From an uncultured Pseudomonadota bacterium (GTDB lineage: Bacteria > Myxococcota_A > UBA796 > GCA-2862545), in the NCBI GenBank assembly GCA_903861005.1, contig CAIOSP010000045.1, positions 62,001-126,000 on the forward strand: 64,000 nucleotides of DNA. Reading direction: 5' to 3'. Shown here piece by piece: positions 10,674 through 19,369 of this stretch. A model generated the notes under the pieces. That model made no database searches. It saw only the letters and a list, made by a program, of their open reading frames with translations, and was not told the DNA's origin. A program made the position numbers and the translations under genes. Every line of letters starts with the position of its first letter. Positions within the stretch are counted from its first letter, which is position 1.

Positions 10674-10690
10674 CCTGAACGAATGTGCGG
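10674..10690 (-). promoter_or_regulatory. Putative LexA box (Myxococcus-type)
   Basis: On the minus strand this reads CCGCACATTCGTTCAGG, ending 10 bases before the lexA start codon. Against the Myxococcus xanthus consensus as I recall it (CTRHAMRYBYGTTCAGS), 16 of 17 positions agree; only the second base differs. The site overlaps the CAGGAG ribosome-binding region, so LexA binding would block its own gene. No match to the E. coli or Gram-positive operator is evident here. Confidence 0.7.
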
Positions 10691-10740
10691 TGAACAGTAG
10701 TCCAGGTACCGTACCCCGTCAAGGCCAGACGAAGCCCCCC

Positions 10741-10757
10741 GCGCCGCCTAGCGGCGC
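10741..10757 (-). terminator. Hairpin after FHA protein gene, possible terminator
   Basis: GCGCCGC and GCGGCGC form a perfect 7-bp stem with a 3-base loop (CTA), about 30 bases past the FHA gene stop and upstream of lexA. No T-run follows on the minus strand (the following sequence is G-rich), so it is at best a weak or factor-dependent terminator. It might instead be a transcript-stabilising hairpin. Confidence 0.35.
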
Positions 10758-10785
10758 AAGTCAGTCCCCCGCCCCGCCAGTCCGT

Positions 10786-12567
10786 CTACGGCTTGGCGGT
10801 CGGGTCCGCAGGCGCCACCGGAGGCTCGACGCGCTCACGGTAGGCCATGCGCACGCGGAGCACGTCGATCTGGCCGTCCACGTCGATGCTCTCGACGCTG
10901 ACGCGGCCCTCGATGTGGTCGTCCATGTACGGGCTCAGCGCACGGGCGTACGGGTAGCGCGCCGGAGCGGCATCACCGCAGCCGATGTTGTGGATGGTCA
11001 GGAACTTGGAGTTGGCGCCGCAAGCCTTGGTGAACAGGCAGTGCCAGTCATTGGTGGTGACCTCAAGCTCGGAGCAGCCTTCCATGGGATAGCGACCCGG
11101 GCCGTCGATGCGCACGACCCTCGAGATGGGTGGCAGGGGCGCCGCGAACTCGGACGCGAGCAGGCGACGGCCCTCAGAGACCTCCACCTCTTCGGAGATC
11201 GGGTCGAAGATGCGGACCGGTCCTTCGAAGGCGATGCGCATGCTGCCAAGGCGGCGCTGGGGTGCCGCGCTCAGCTTGTCGTAGGCGGCGAGTTGGCCAC
11301 GATCCATGAACAGCTTGTCGGTGCCGCCGCCCATGTACACGGCGATGTCTTCCAGCAGGGCCTCGTAGCCCACGCCAGTGAAGGCGAGCATGCGGGGCAG
11401 GCCTTCGCCGAACTCGGCGTTGTAGGTCAGGCCCTCAGCCGTGAGATCGCCGATGCAGCCAACCGTCAGCGGGACGATCTCGCCGGACTCGGTCAGGACC
11501 TGGGCGCGCACGCCGGGGACGGCGTCTTCACACACAAGGTAGTGGATCGGCTCGACCACGCCGCGGTCCGCGAGGAAGCCGGCGAGGTTGCTGGGGCGGA
11601 TCAGCGTGAACAGGTAGGGCTCGATCGGGCCCTCGGTCACGACGCGCTTGGTGGTCGGCGGCGTCTTGCCCTTGGAGTTGGCCGGCGGCGGGATGGTGAC
11701 CTCCTTGGTGGGAGGCATCCAGGCGTACAGGCCGGCGTGCTCAACGATGTGGTAGCCGCCATCATTGAAGCGCAGGGTGGTGCCGGCGCAGTCCTGGTCC
11801 GGGAAGCCGTCCGACAGGTCGAACCCGCGGCAGATCTGCGGCATCTCGGAGCGGACGCGGCTCTTGTCGACGTAGCACTCGGCGGGCAGGCCCTCTTCGA
11901 GCGAGCGGGCCTTGTCCAAACAGTCGGCGTTGAGGTCGGAGATGTTCTTCCAGGAGCCGTCCGGGTTGAACGTGACCACCCGACGGCCACCCGGCCAGCG
12001 CAGCCAGAGCTCGTCCACGCCGTTGGCGTCGAAGTCCGTGACGCGCTCGACCTGGAGCTCGCGGTGGTCGACGCCGGTCTCACGGATGAAGGACGTGGGG
12101 ATCTCCAGCACGTCGGACTGGAAGCCCGCGCCCTGATTCACCGCCGTCGCCCAGCGGATCTTGGGGTCGTAGGAGACCTCGATGCTGTCCATGAAGGACC
12201 GCACGCCCAAGTACAGGATGAGCAGCGCCGCGGCGGCGCCGACGATGCGGAGCGCGGCCGAGCGCGGACGCTCGCGGACCTCAATGTCGGTCTCGCCCAT
12301 GCGGATGCGCATGCCGGGGACCAGACACACGGCCTTGTCGAGGAGGCGGACGTCGTTCACGTACGTGCCGGTGGCCGAGGACAGGTCCTCGATCCAGTAG
12401 CGGTCGCCTTCCCACGTGATCTCGGAATGGTTGAGGCTGACCAGCGGGTCGATCAGCTGCATGCCCTTGGACGACCGCCCGAGCAGCAACGGCTCATTGG
12501 GCCGGAGCTGCACGACTTGGCCTTCAAGCGGCCCGGTCAGAACAACCAGGTCGAGCGCTGCGGACAT
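10786..12567 (-). CDS. FHA-domain membrane protein
   Basis: The chosen ATG at 12567 has a GAGGTGG ribosome-binding site; an in-frame extension upstream to 12696 has none and reads as non-coding. The 593-residue product has an N-terminal forkhead-associated domain (about residues 22-95) with phosphothreonine-binding features Gly30-Arg31, Ser44-x-x-His47 and TGTYVN (66-71). A single transmembrane helix follows at about 105-124. A large probably extracytoplasmic region of about 460 residues contains several Cys pairs, and I do not recognise it. The protein probably links Ser/Thr-kinase signalling in the cytoplasm to an envelope function. No kinase gene lies in the window. Confidence 0.85.
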   Translation of the reverse strand: MSAALDLVVLTGPLEGQVVQLRPNEPLLLGRSSKGMQLIDPLVSLNHSEITWEGDRYWIEDLSSATGTYVNDVRLLDKAVCLVPGMRIRMGETDIEVRERPRSAALRIVGAAAALLILYLGVRSFMDSIEVSYDPKIRWATAVNQGAGFQSDVLEIPTSFIRETGVDHRELQVERVTDFDANGVDELWLRWPGGRRVVTFNPDGSWKNISDLNADCLDKARSLEEGLPAECYVDKSRVRSEMPQICRGFDLSDGFPDQDCAGTTLRFNDGGYHIVEHAGLYAWMPPTKEVTIPPPANSKGKTPPTTKRVVTEGPIEPYLFTLIRPSNLAGFLADRGVVEPIHYLVCEDAVPGVRAQVLTESGEIVPLTVGCIGDLTAEGLTYNAEFGEGLPRMLAFTGVGYEALLEDIAVYMGGGTDKLFMDRGQLAAYDKLSAAPQRRLGSMRIAFEGPVRIFDPISEEVEVSEGRRLLASEFAAPLPPISRVVRIDGPGRYPMEGCSELEVTTNDWHCLFTKACGANSKFLTIHNIGCGDAAPARYPYARALSPYMDDHIEGRVSVESIDVDGQIDVLRVRMAYRERVEPPVAPADPTAKP

Positions 12568-12683
12568 ACCCACCCACCTCGGAGCGCCACGTTCGTACCT
12601 TACTCTACGCTCGGACACAAGGGGTGACGGGCTTGCGTCGTGTCTCAGGATGCGCGATGTCGTTGGAATCGCAGGAGTGAACG

Positions 12684-13460
12684 ATGGCGGTGGCAAAGCG
12701 GAAGAGTGCGTCCGACGTGGGGCGCTTCCTCCGCACTCCGGGTCCGACGGGGCGCGGAAGGCGCGTCGTGCTGGCTCTTTTCGTGCTGTACATGGTCGAG
12801 CTCGTCGCGCAGGGCGTGGGGCTGCCCGTCGCGTTGCTCCTCCGCGCGCCCATGAGCGGCGCGGCCGGCCATGACCTGATGATGTCGTGGAACAACCTGA
12901 CCGGCCTGGCGCTCCAGCCGTCCTCCGCGGGGGGAGTCCCCAACACGCTGTTCGCCCTGTTCGCGGTCTACATGCTGTGGCCGGGTCTGGAGCAGCTGCT
13001 CGGCCTGCGCCGCCTGCTCGAGTCGCTCGCGTTCATGGTGCTCGGCGGTCTGCTGGTCGTGAACACGGTCGACGCGCTCGTCGCCTACGGCGGCGTGGGC
13101 CTGGGTCGCGCCTTCCTGGGCGGGTGGGCGCCGCTGCTGATCGGTACGCTGTGCCTGTTCGGCCTGCTCAACCCCAGCGCGAACATCTTGGTTTACTTCG
13201 TCATTCCCGTGCCGATGTGGGTGTTCACCTGGGGGTCGTTGGCGGTCGCGCTGATCGGCGGCCTCGCCGCGTTCGGTAGCGGAGAAGACATGCTGTATCC
13301 GGCACAAGCGCTCGGAATCTGGCTCGGCGCCTACGCGTGGTACAGCGCACGCGGCCCTGGCGGCCGTCGCCGTTACCTCAAGTCTGAGGCCACGAAGATC
13401 GAGCGCCAGCTCACCCGCCTGCGCGTTCTGCCCGGCGGCCGCGACGAGACCTTCCACTGA
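12684..13460 (+). CDS. Polytopic membrane protein, rhomboid-like layout without catalytic motifs
   Basis: This 258-residue protein has a basic N-terminus and about six hydrophobic segments (roughly residues 27-50, 85-103, 107-128, 137-160, 165-190 and 208-225), then a basic cytoplasmic tail. The layout resembles rhomboid/derlin-type proteins, but the GxSG serine and the partner histidine motif are not seen, so protease activity is not supported. The ATG has AGGAG seven bases upstream. It is divergent from the FHA protein gene (116 bp between start codons), so that gap probably holds both promoters. Function unknown. Confidence 0.7.
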   Translation: MAVAKRKSASDVGRFLRTPGPTGRGRRVVLALFVLYMVELVAQGVGLPVALLLRAPMSGAAGHDLMMSWNNLTGLALQPSSAGGVPNTLFALFAVYMLWPGLEQLLGLRRLLESLAFMVLGGLLVVNTVDALVAYGGVGLGRAFLGGWAPLLIGTLCLFGLLNPSANILVYFVIPVPMWVFTWGSLAVALIGGLAAFGSGEDMLYPAQALGIWLGAYAWYSARGPGGRRRYLKSEATKIERQLTRLRVLPGGRDETFH

Positions 13461-13534
13461 CCCACAAGCCCGCCACGGTCGAGCTGAGCGGCACGCCGGA
13501 CCCGGCGCGCGCCCGACGCCCTCGTCTGGGCATC

Positions 13535-14425
13535 GTGCTCGGGGCGGCCGGAGCGGTGGCGTTCGGGGTGGCGGGCCTGTGGCCGTGGGCCACCGTGATG
13601 GGCCTGCTGACCGCCGCGCTCGGGTCAACCGGACTGCGCACCGTCGACAGGCCGATCGTCGTCCGTGCAGACGCCGACGCGATCGTCGTCGATGATCCGT
13701 CGCAGGACGAGCCCTGGGTGCTGCCGCTCGCCCGGCTGCGCGCGCTGCGAATCCACCGTCACGCCCAGGACGACGAGCGCCGCGACGTGTGGCTCATGCT
13801 GGCGGACCGCCTGGGCCCGTCGCTCACCTTGCACCTGCGGCACGACCCGGCGGTGGCGCCTGAGGTCGGCGACATCGAGGTCGCCGCCCTCCACACGCTC
13901 ATCGGACACGAAGGCGACGCCATGCCCCCCGCGCGCCCGGCGCGGCAGGTGTTCGATGATCCCGCCGGTCAGCTGGTGCGCCACCTGCGCGCCCACGCGC
14001 CGCCCGGCGTGACCGATCGCGCGGCGCTGCGCCTGTGGCGCGCTCGTCCCGACCCCGCCTCGCCCCGCGGCGCCGACGGCTGGATTGAGCTCGATGGCGA
14101 CCTGTGGCGGTGGAACGAAGGCCGCACGCCGGAAGAGGGCGTGTTCGCGCTGCCCCGCCTGACGCGGATTGAGGACACCGTTCGCCTGGAGCTCGCGACC
14201 GACCGCGCGCTGCGCTTCGTGGCCCCGGCGATCGCCGCGTTCGCTGCGGAGGGGTCCGAGGCGGCGACCGATCGCTGGCTAGAGCCGCGCGAAGGCGCCG
14301 TGCTGCTGGCCTGGCTGATCGCCCGCTGGCCGGACGGTTCGTGGCCCGCGGCGCTGCGCAAGCGCGTGCTCGGCCCCGCGGACGGATCGCGTGTGCGCCT
14401 GCCCGCGACGATGCGTCGCCCCTGA
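13535..14425 (+). CDS. Hypothetical protein with N-terminal membrane segment
   Basis: From the GTG at 13535 the product is 296 residues, with one or two hydrophobic segments at residues 1-30 and a soluble remainder rich in Arg, Asp and Ala. The frame stays open upstream to a CTG at 13457 that overlaps the stop codon of the preceding gene (CTGA), with no ATG between. The real start may therefore lie earlier, and the pair may be translationally coupled. Trp-rich stretches (DGDLWRWNEGRTPEEGVF) are distinctive but I do not recognise the family. The coding frame is well supported by GC3 pattern; function unknown. Confidence 0.65.
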   Translation: MLGAAGAVAFGVAGLWPWATVMGLLTAALGSTGLRTVDRPIVVRADADAIVVDDPSQDEPWVLPLARLRALRIHRHAQDDERRDVWLMLADRLGPSLTLHLRHDPAVAPEVGDIEVAALHTLIGHEGDAMPPARPARQVFDDPAGQLVRHLRAHAPPGVTDRAALRLWRARPDPASPRGADGWIELDGDLWRWNEGRTPEEGVFALPRLTRIEDTVRLELATDRALRFVAPAIAAFAAEGSEAATDRWLEPREGAVLLAWLIARWPDGSWPAALRKRVLGPADGSRVRLPATMRRP

Positions 14426-14476
14426 ATCGGTCGACGTAGGCGCCGCGGCGTTTTAGTCGAAGGGCTCGGAGCGTGG

Positions 14477-15151
14477 ATGACCAAGCACCTGTCGGAGGGT
14501 GAGCGACGCGCCCAGATCCTCACGGCCGCCCGCGACGAGTTCATCGAGCATGGCTACGCGGAGACCCGCGTCGGCGATGTGGCGAAGCGCGCTGAGCTCT
14601 CGAAGGGCGCGGTCTACTTCTACTACCCGTCCAAGCGCGACCTGTTCATGGCGCTGGTGCTGGCCGAGCATGAGGCCACCTACGCGTTCCTCGACAGCGC
14701 CGAGCACGACGAGATGCCCGCGCTGTTCAAGCTGCTGCGCGTGGGCTGGGAGTACCTGGAGTTCTTCGCCGGCAAGCAGCAGCCGCCGCGCTTCTTCCTG
14801 ATGATGACCGAGGCCGCCACCCGCGACGAGGAGATCCGGACCGAGTGCCGGGCGCTCCACCAGCGCTTCGTCGACGCCGCCACGCGCATCCTCACCCAGG
14901 GCGTCGAAGAGGGCGCGTTCCGCCCGATGGACCCGGGCGCCGTCGCCCGTATGCTCAAGGCGATGATCGACGGCTTCGGTGGCCACGCGGCGATCGAGGT
15001 TGGCCCGGACGCCTCCGACATGGCCAACGAGGGTTTCCGCACCGTGCTGAAGGGCATCCTGGCGGATCCCGGCCAGGCCGACCTGTTCATGGAGGCCGCG
15101 ATGGCCGCCCGCGATCTCGGACTGCGTGCGTCCGGGGCCCGACAAGGCTAG
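14477..15151 (+). CDS. TetR/AcrR-family transcriptional regulator
   Basis: This 224-residue protein has an N-terminal TetR helix-turn-helix (about residues 9-55; VGDVAKRAELSKGAVYFYYP, then SKRDLFMAL). An all-helical ligand-binding and dimerisation domain follows (about 65-210). TetR proteins usually repress a neighbouring gene until a small molecule binds. It is followed after 25 bp by a pair of paralogous coiled-coil protein genes, which are the likeliest co-transcribed or regulated targets. Upstream, TCGAC and GTCGA arms at 14431-14460 flank an AT-richer stretch and could be part of an operator; this is weak. Confidence 0.93.
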   Translation: MTKHLSEGERRAQILTAARDEFIEHGYAETRVGDVAKRAELSKGAVYFYYPSKRDLFMALVLAEHEATYAFLDSAEHDEMPALFKLLRVGWEYLEFFAGKQQPPRFFLMMTEAATRDEEIRTECRALHQRFVDAATRILTQGVEEGAFRPMDPGAVARMLKAMIDGFGGHAAIEVGPDASDMANEGFRTVLKGILADPGQADLFMEAAMAARDLGLRASGARQG

Positions 15152-15176
15152 GACCGGCGTCCTCGGAGGGTAGCGG

Positions 15177-15635
15177 ATGGGCATCCGGCAGACCGTCGCT
15201 TCGGCGCTCGCGGCGCCTTTGATCCGCGCCTTGGAAGGCGTGCTGCACAAGTCCGTCGACGACGTGCTGACCGCGCGCGCCCCGGCCGGTCGCGCCGACG
15301 TTGACGCCGCCCGCCGCGTGCTGGACGACATCCGCCGCGACCTGAGCGCGCGCCGCGCAGACCTGGGCGCGCTGCACCAGGCGCTCGCGCTCTCCGAGCA
15401 GGGGCTCGACCAGGACCTTGAGGCCCTGTTCGACGACGCCCCCCGCCCCGACGCCGACGCCGTCGAGCGCAGCATCCTTATGCTTCAGGCCGCGGTCGAC
15501 GAGGTCGGCGTGCGGATCGACGCGCTCTCCGCCCGCGCCGGTCACGCCGCCGCTCGCGCCGAGCAGGCCAGCCAGATCGCCACCACCGCACGTGCCACGG
15601 CCGAGTCCCTCGCGGACGCGCTGGACGCACGCTGA
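15177..15635 (+). CDS. Coiled-coil protein, first of a paralogous pair
   Basis: This 152-residue protein has an N-terminal amphipathic start (MGIRQTVASALAAPLIRALE) closely paralleling the next gene (MGIRSTLSALVSAPIAAAIE). Long Ala/Arg/Asp-rich helices follow (about residues 40-150) with heptad character. There is no signal peptide and no Cys. The ATG is preceded by GGAGGGTAGCGG. It lies 25 bp after the TetR gene and 19 bp before its paralogue, so the three are probably one operon. The amphipathic N-terminus and coils resemble surface-coating proteins such as phasins in general form only; no family recognised. Confidence 0.75.
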   Translation: MGIRQTVASALAAPLIRALEGVLHKSVDDVLTARAPAGRADVDAARRVLDDIRRDLSARRADLGALHQALALSEQGLDQDLEALFDDAPRPDADAVERSILMLQAAVDEVGVRIDALSARAGHAAARAEQASQIATTARATAESLADALDAR

Positions 15636-15654
15636 CGTCATCCGAGAGGTCGCC

Positions 15655-16347
15655 ATGGGCATCCGCAGCACGCTGTCCGCACTGGTCTCTGCACCCATCG
15701 CCGCGGCCATCGAAGCGCGGGTTCGCGCGATCGTCGACGAGGCGCTCGCCCAACACGACGTGGTCGACGCGGCCGAGGTCCGCGAGCTGACCGCCGCCGT
15801 CTCCACCGCCCGCACGAGCGCCGACGCGCTCAAGCGCGACATTGCCGCGGCGCAGTCGTCCGTGGCCGCGCTCTCCGCCAGCCTGCCCGAGCCGGGCGAG
15901 TCTGGCGGTGGCCTGGGTGACGCGCTCGCCGACGCCCGTCGCAAGCTCGACGCGCTGTCCGACCGCCTGGTCGCGGTGGCCGACCAGATCACCCGCGCCG
16001 AGGCCCGCGCTGACCGCGCCGCTGAGGACGCCTCGCGCGCCAGCACGCTGACCGCGCGCCCCGCGGCCACAGCGCCCGCCCCCGCACCGGCCTCCAAGGA
16101 CCGCGGCTGCAAGGTGCCTGGCTGCACCGCCGACCACCGCGCCCGCGGGTTCTGCGGCAAGCACTACCAGATGTGGAAGCGCTCCACCCTCTCCGGCTTC
16201 GTCGGCGAGGACGGCACGCTGTTCGTCCAGGTCGACGGCCCACGCTGGAAGGTCGCGCTGGCGCTCGCAGGCGAGCCCGGCACGCTCGAAGGCAGCGTCG
16301 TCCGCGTGGCCGGCCAGGCGGTCGACGCCGCCCCGGCGCCCGTATAG
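15655..16347 (+). CDS. Coiled-coil protein with C-terminal Cys/His putative zinc motif
   Basis: This 230-residue paralogue of the preceding gene begins at ATG 15655 (GAGAGG upstream). An N-terminal amphipathic helix and coiled coil (about residues 1-130) are joined by an Ala/Pro linker (about 134-147) to a small module with Cys152, Cys157, Cys167 and His170. Its core, ARGFCGKHYQMWKR, belongs to a C-x4-C-x9-C-x2-H pattern also seen in small zinc-binding or HNH-related modules of phage and actinobacterial proteins. The last 50 residues form a beta-rich segment. The module suggests nucleic-acid or protein binding, while the coiled coil would allow pairing with the preceding protein. Role unknown. 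Confidence 0.75.
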   Translation: MGIRSTLSALVSAPIAAAIEARVRAIVDEALAQHDVVDAAEVRELTAAVSTARTSADALKRDIAAAQSSVAALSASLPEPGESGGGLGDALADARRKLDALSDRLVAVADQITRAEARADRAAEDASRASTLTARPAATAPAPAPASKDRGCKVPGCTADHRARGFCGKHYQMWKRSTLSGFVGEDGTLFVQVDGPRWKVALALAGEPGTLEGSVVRVAGQAVDAAPAPV

Positions 16348-16397
16348 TCCCCGCTGGGCGTCCGCCTGAAAGCTGACTTCGCACCGGAGATTGGGCC

Positions 16398-16997
16398 ATG
16401 TTCCAGGGTTACGGTTTCTACCTTGCCGCGGGCCTGCTCTTCGTCGTGCTGGCGCTGATCGGCCGCGTGATGTGGCAGGGCTTCCTGTCCCGCGACGCGT
16501 TCAAGGAGGCCGCGGACAAGCTCGGCATCGCGTGGAACGAGACCGAGCCGTTCGCGCCGGGCGAGTGCACGGGCACGATCGACGGTGACACCGTGCGCAT
16601 CTACATCGAGAAGGTGGGATCAGGGTCGATGGAGCGACAGCTCACGGCCGTTGAGGTGGACCTGGTCCCGCCGCTCGACGTCGAATTCGACATCGGGAAA
16701 GAGAACATCATCACCCGGCTCTTCCGCCGGGCGGGCAGCCACGACATCGAGTTCGACGATGCGCCGTTCGACAAGGTGTACCGAATCAGCGGCCATGACC
16801 ACGTCGCCATTCGGAAGCTGTTCACGACCGACGTGCGCGCCGCCTTGGTGCTGATGGCGAAGGGCTCCGACGACCTGATCATCCGCCCGGAGATGATCCG
16901 GTGGGAGGCAGGCCGTCGCGTGTTCCGCTCCGACGAGCTGGTGCGCGTCGCGCACGCGGCCTGCAGCGCCGCGCGCGGGATGCGCAACGCGAGCTAG
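16398..16997 (+). CDS. Single-pass membrane protein of unknown function
   Basis: This 199-residue protein has one N-terminal transmembrane helix (about residues 6-27) and a soluble, probably cytoplasmic, domain of mixed alpha/beta character. It lies 50 bp after the Cys/His protein gene and converges with the aldehyde dehydrogenase gene, with the two 3' ends overlapping by 4 bp. That overlap leaves no room for a classical terminator between them. No recognised family; codon usage is typical of the window. Confidence 0.7.
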   Translation: MFQGYGFYLAAGLLFVVLALIGRVMWQGFLSRDAFKEAADKLGIAWNETEPFAPGECTGTIDGDTVRIYIEKVGSGSMERQLTAVEVDLVPPLDVEFDIGKENIITRLFRRAGSHDIEFDDAPFDKVYRISGHDHVAIRKLFTTDVRAALVLMAKGSDDLIIRPEMIRWEAGRRVFRSDELVRVAHAACSAARGMRNAS

Positions 16998-18505
16998 AGG
17001 TCGAACTTCACGCCCTGGGCCAGCGGCAGCGTGGTGCCCCAGTTCAGCGTGTTGGTCTGGCGACGCATGTAGGACTTCCAGGAGTCGCTGCCGGCCTCGC
17101 GGCCGCCGCCCGTGTCCTTCTCGCCGCCGAACGCGCCGCCGATCTCAGCGCCGGACGTGCCGATGTTGACGTTGGCGATGCCGCAGTCCGACCCGGCGTG
17201 GGACAGGAAGCGCTCGGCCGCGCGGAACGAGTCGGTGAAGATGGCGGACGACAGGCCCTGGTCGACCGCGTTGTTCATGGCGATCGCCTCGTCCAGATCC
17301 CGCCACGTCGACACGTAGAGGATGGGGGCGAAGGTCTCCTCGTGCACGATCGGCAGATTGGACGCAGCGCGGAACAGGGTGGGCTGAACGAAGTGGCCGG
17401 GGCCGTCGACCCGCGCGCCGCCCGCGAGCAGCTCAGCGCCCTGCGTCTTGGCCGCCGCGATCGCCGCCTCGAACAGCTGGACCGCGCCCTCGTCGATCAG
17501 CGGGCCGACGAGCACGCCGTCCTGCAGCGGATCGCCGATGCGCACACTCTTGTACGCGGCGACGAGCTTGGGCAGGAAGGTGTCCGCGATGTCCTCGTGG
17601 AGCAGCAGGCGACGCGTGGTGGTGCAGCGCTCGCCCGAGGTGCCCATGGCGCCGAACGCGACCGCGCGCAGGGCAAGGTCCAGGTCGGCGTCCTTGTTCA
17701 CGATGATCGCGTTGTTGCCGCCGAGCTCGAGCAGCGAGCGACCGAGGCGCGCCGCGACGGCCTGCCCGATGTGACGGCCCATGCGGCACGAGCCGGTGGC
17801 GGAGATCAGCGGCACGGCGCGGTCGTGGATCATCGCCTCACCGACGTCGGCGTCGTCGCCGATCACCAGGCCGAGCACGCCCGACCAGCCATGACGCGCG
17901 AGCACGGCGTCGCAGATCTGGTGGGTGGCGATGGCGGTCAGCGGCGCCTTGAGCGACGGCTTCCAGATCACCGGATCTCCGCAGACCAGGCCCAGCATGG
18001 CGTTCCACGCCCACACCGCGTGCGGGAAGTTGAAGGCCGTGATCACGCCGACCACGCCGAGCGGGTGCCACTGCTCGTACATGCGGTGGTTGGGGCGCTC
18101 AGAGTGCATGGTCAGGCCGTTGAGCTGGCGCGACAAGCCGACGGCGAAGTCCGCCATGTCGATCGCCTCCTGCACCTCGCCCTCGCCTTCGGACCGGAGC
18201 TTGCCGACCTCCATGGTGATGAGCGAGCCCAGGTCCGCCTTGTGCGCCCGCAGCGCCACGCCGATCTCGCGGACGATCTCGCCGCGCTTGGGGGCGGGCA
18301 ACATGCGCCAGCCGACGAAGGCCTCCTGCGCGCGCTGGACCACCGTGCGGTAGTCGGCCGCGCTGCACAGCTGGACCGACGCGAGCGCCTCACCCGTCGT
18401 CGGGTTGAAGCTCGACACCACGCGACCGTGGGTCTCGAGCCAGCCGCCGGAGGCCGCGCCAGGGTTGACTTCCGACAGGCCGAGCCGCGCCAGGACTTCG
18501 TTCAT
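16994..18505 (-). CDS. amaB: ALDH7-family dehydrogenase (alpha-aminoadipic semialdehyde / piperideine-6-carboxylate type)
   Basis: This 503-residue NAD(P)+-dependent aldehyde dehydrogenase begins at ATG 18505 (GGAGG seven bases upstream). The family-specific segment LELGGNNAIIV, the catalytic Cys in GTSGERCTTTRR, and the C-terminal signature FGGEKDTGGGREAGSD followed by LPLAQGVKFDL match antiquitin (ALDH7) enzymes. These oxidise alpha-aminoadipic semialdehyde in lysine catabolism. The symbol follows Pseudomonas amaB by family similarity. No other lysine-degradation gene is in the window, so the in vivo substrate is inferred. Cytoplasmic, tetrameric in the family. Confidence 0.92.
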   Translation of the reverse strand: MNEVLARLGLSEVNPGAASGGWLETHGRVVSSFNPTTGEALASVQLCSAADYRTVVQRAQEAFVGWRMLPAPKRGEIVREIGVALRAHKADLGSLITMEVGKLRSEGEGEVQEAIDMADFAVGLSRQLNGLTMHSERPNHRMYEQWHPLGVVGVITAFNFPHAVWAWNAMLGLVCGDPVIWKPSLKAPLTAIATHQICDAVLARHGWSGVLGLVIGDDADVGEAMIHDRAVPLISATGSCRMGRHIGQAVAARLGRSLLELGGNNAIIVNKDADLDLALRAVAFGAMGTSGERCTTTRRLLLHEDIADTFLPKLVAAYKSVRIGDPLQDGVLVGPLIDEGAVQLFEAAIAAAKTQGAELLAGGARVDGPGHFVQPTLFRAASNLPIVHEETFAPILYVSTWRDLDEAIAMNNAVDQGLSSAIFTDSFRAAERFLSHAGSDCGIANVNIGTSGAEIGGAFGGEKDTGGGREAGSDSWKSYMRRQTNTLNWGTTLPLAQGVKFDL

Positions 18506-18602
18506 GAGAGCCTCCAAGGGGCCCCGTCCCTATCCGTCGAATCGCCGCCCCGCTCGCCTGTTCGCACTGGCCGTTGTACGCTCCGGGACCTGGAGGATGT
18601 CC

Positions 18603-19355
18603 ATGTCGCGGTCGCTGCTCTTGATCCCGCTAGTGCTCATGGCGTGCGGCACCAAGCCGGAGCCCGACACCACCGTCGACACGGACGACGGCGTCCCGGA
18701 GGACACGTTCGTGCCGCCCACGAACGAGGACACCGACGTGAAGCCCGATCCCAACGACTCCGGCACCACGTTCGCGTGGGAGCTGGAGGGCCGCGCCACG
18801 GTCGCCCCGCGCGCCAAGCTCGACGGCTGGCAGACGCTCAGCGCCAAGTGGCTCAAGCGCGGCGAGATCAACGGACCGCCCCGCTGCATGTACCAGCAGC
18901 GCGTCCGCGACTGGGACCACGACCCGGCCACCAAGGATCTCCCCAACCCCATCTCGGCCGACCAGTTCGACCTGTGCCAGGGCTGCGAGTTCGCGTTCAC
19001 CGTGACGTACACGGCCGCCGAGTCGGTCGAGCGCTACCCGTGGACGGTCGACAGCGACACCGACGACACCAACCCGCCCCCCGCGGACGTCGTCAGCACC
19101 GGCAAGATGAACTGCGGCACCCTGGTGGGCAAGCAGGGCGCGCACCCCGCGTCCGACGTGCCGACCGACCCGCAGGGCTGGGGCTTCAACGCCGGGCTGG
19201 ACGGGGACAGCAACCCGCGCACCGGTATCTGGCTGCTGTGGGTGGACCGCTACAACGCGTGGTCGGCGTACAGCTACGACGTCCTCTCCGACTACGACCC
19301 GCAGGCGGGCAACTTCACCTGGAAGGGCATGTCGCAGCCCTACACCTACTACTAG
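18603..19355 (+). CDS. Lipoprotein with Asp/Thr-rich linker, unknown function
   Basis: The start at 18603 is chosen because GGAGG ends six bases before it. An in-frame ATG six bases earlier lies too close to that site. The product is 250 residues, with lipoprotein signal MSRSLLLIPLVLMACG (Cys15). A D/T/P-rich linker follows (about residues 18-52), then a Cys-containing domain with CQGCEFAFTVTY and a Trp-rich C-terminus. Mature protein probably sits in the outer membrane. It is followed 14 bp later by a second secreted protein with a related plan. Function unknown. Confidence 0.75.
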   Translation: MSRSLLLIPLVLMACGTKPEPDTTVDTDDGVPEDTFVPPTNEDTDVKPDPNDSGTTFAWELEGRATVAPRAKLDGWQTLSAKWLKRGEINGPPRCMYQQRVRDWDHDPATKDLPNPISADQFDLCQGCEFAFTVTYTAAESVERYPWTVDSDTDDTNPPPADVVSTGKMNCGTLVGKQGAHPASDVPTDPQGWGFNAGLDGDSNPRTGIWLLWVDRYNAWSAYSYDVLSDYDPQAGNFTWKGMSQPYTYY

Positions 19356-19369
19356 GACGGGGTCTCCCC

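Noticed and set aside
6926-10678. A 1250-codon plus-strand open frame opposite the DUF4175 and lexA genes
   Set aside because: It is the antisense shadow of two well-supported genes in high-GC DNA; its translation is Arg/Gly/His/Val-rich with no domain, and it crosses the lexA promoter.
12684-13460. Rhomboid protease call
   Set aside because: Topology is similar but the catalytic GxSG and His motifs are not present.
14431-14460. TCGAC/GTCGA arms upstream of the TetR gene as an operator
   Set aside because: Arms are only 5 bp with a 20-base gap in GC-rich DNA, so chance is likely; mentioned only as a weak possibility.
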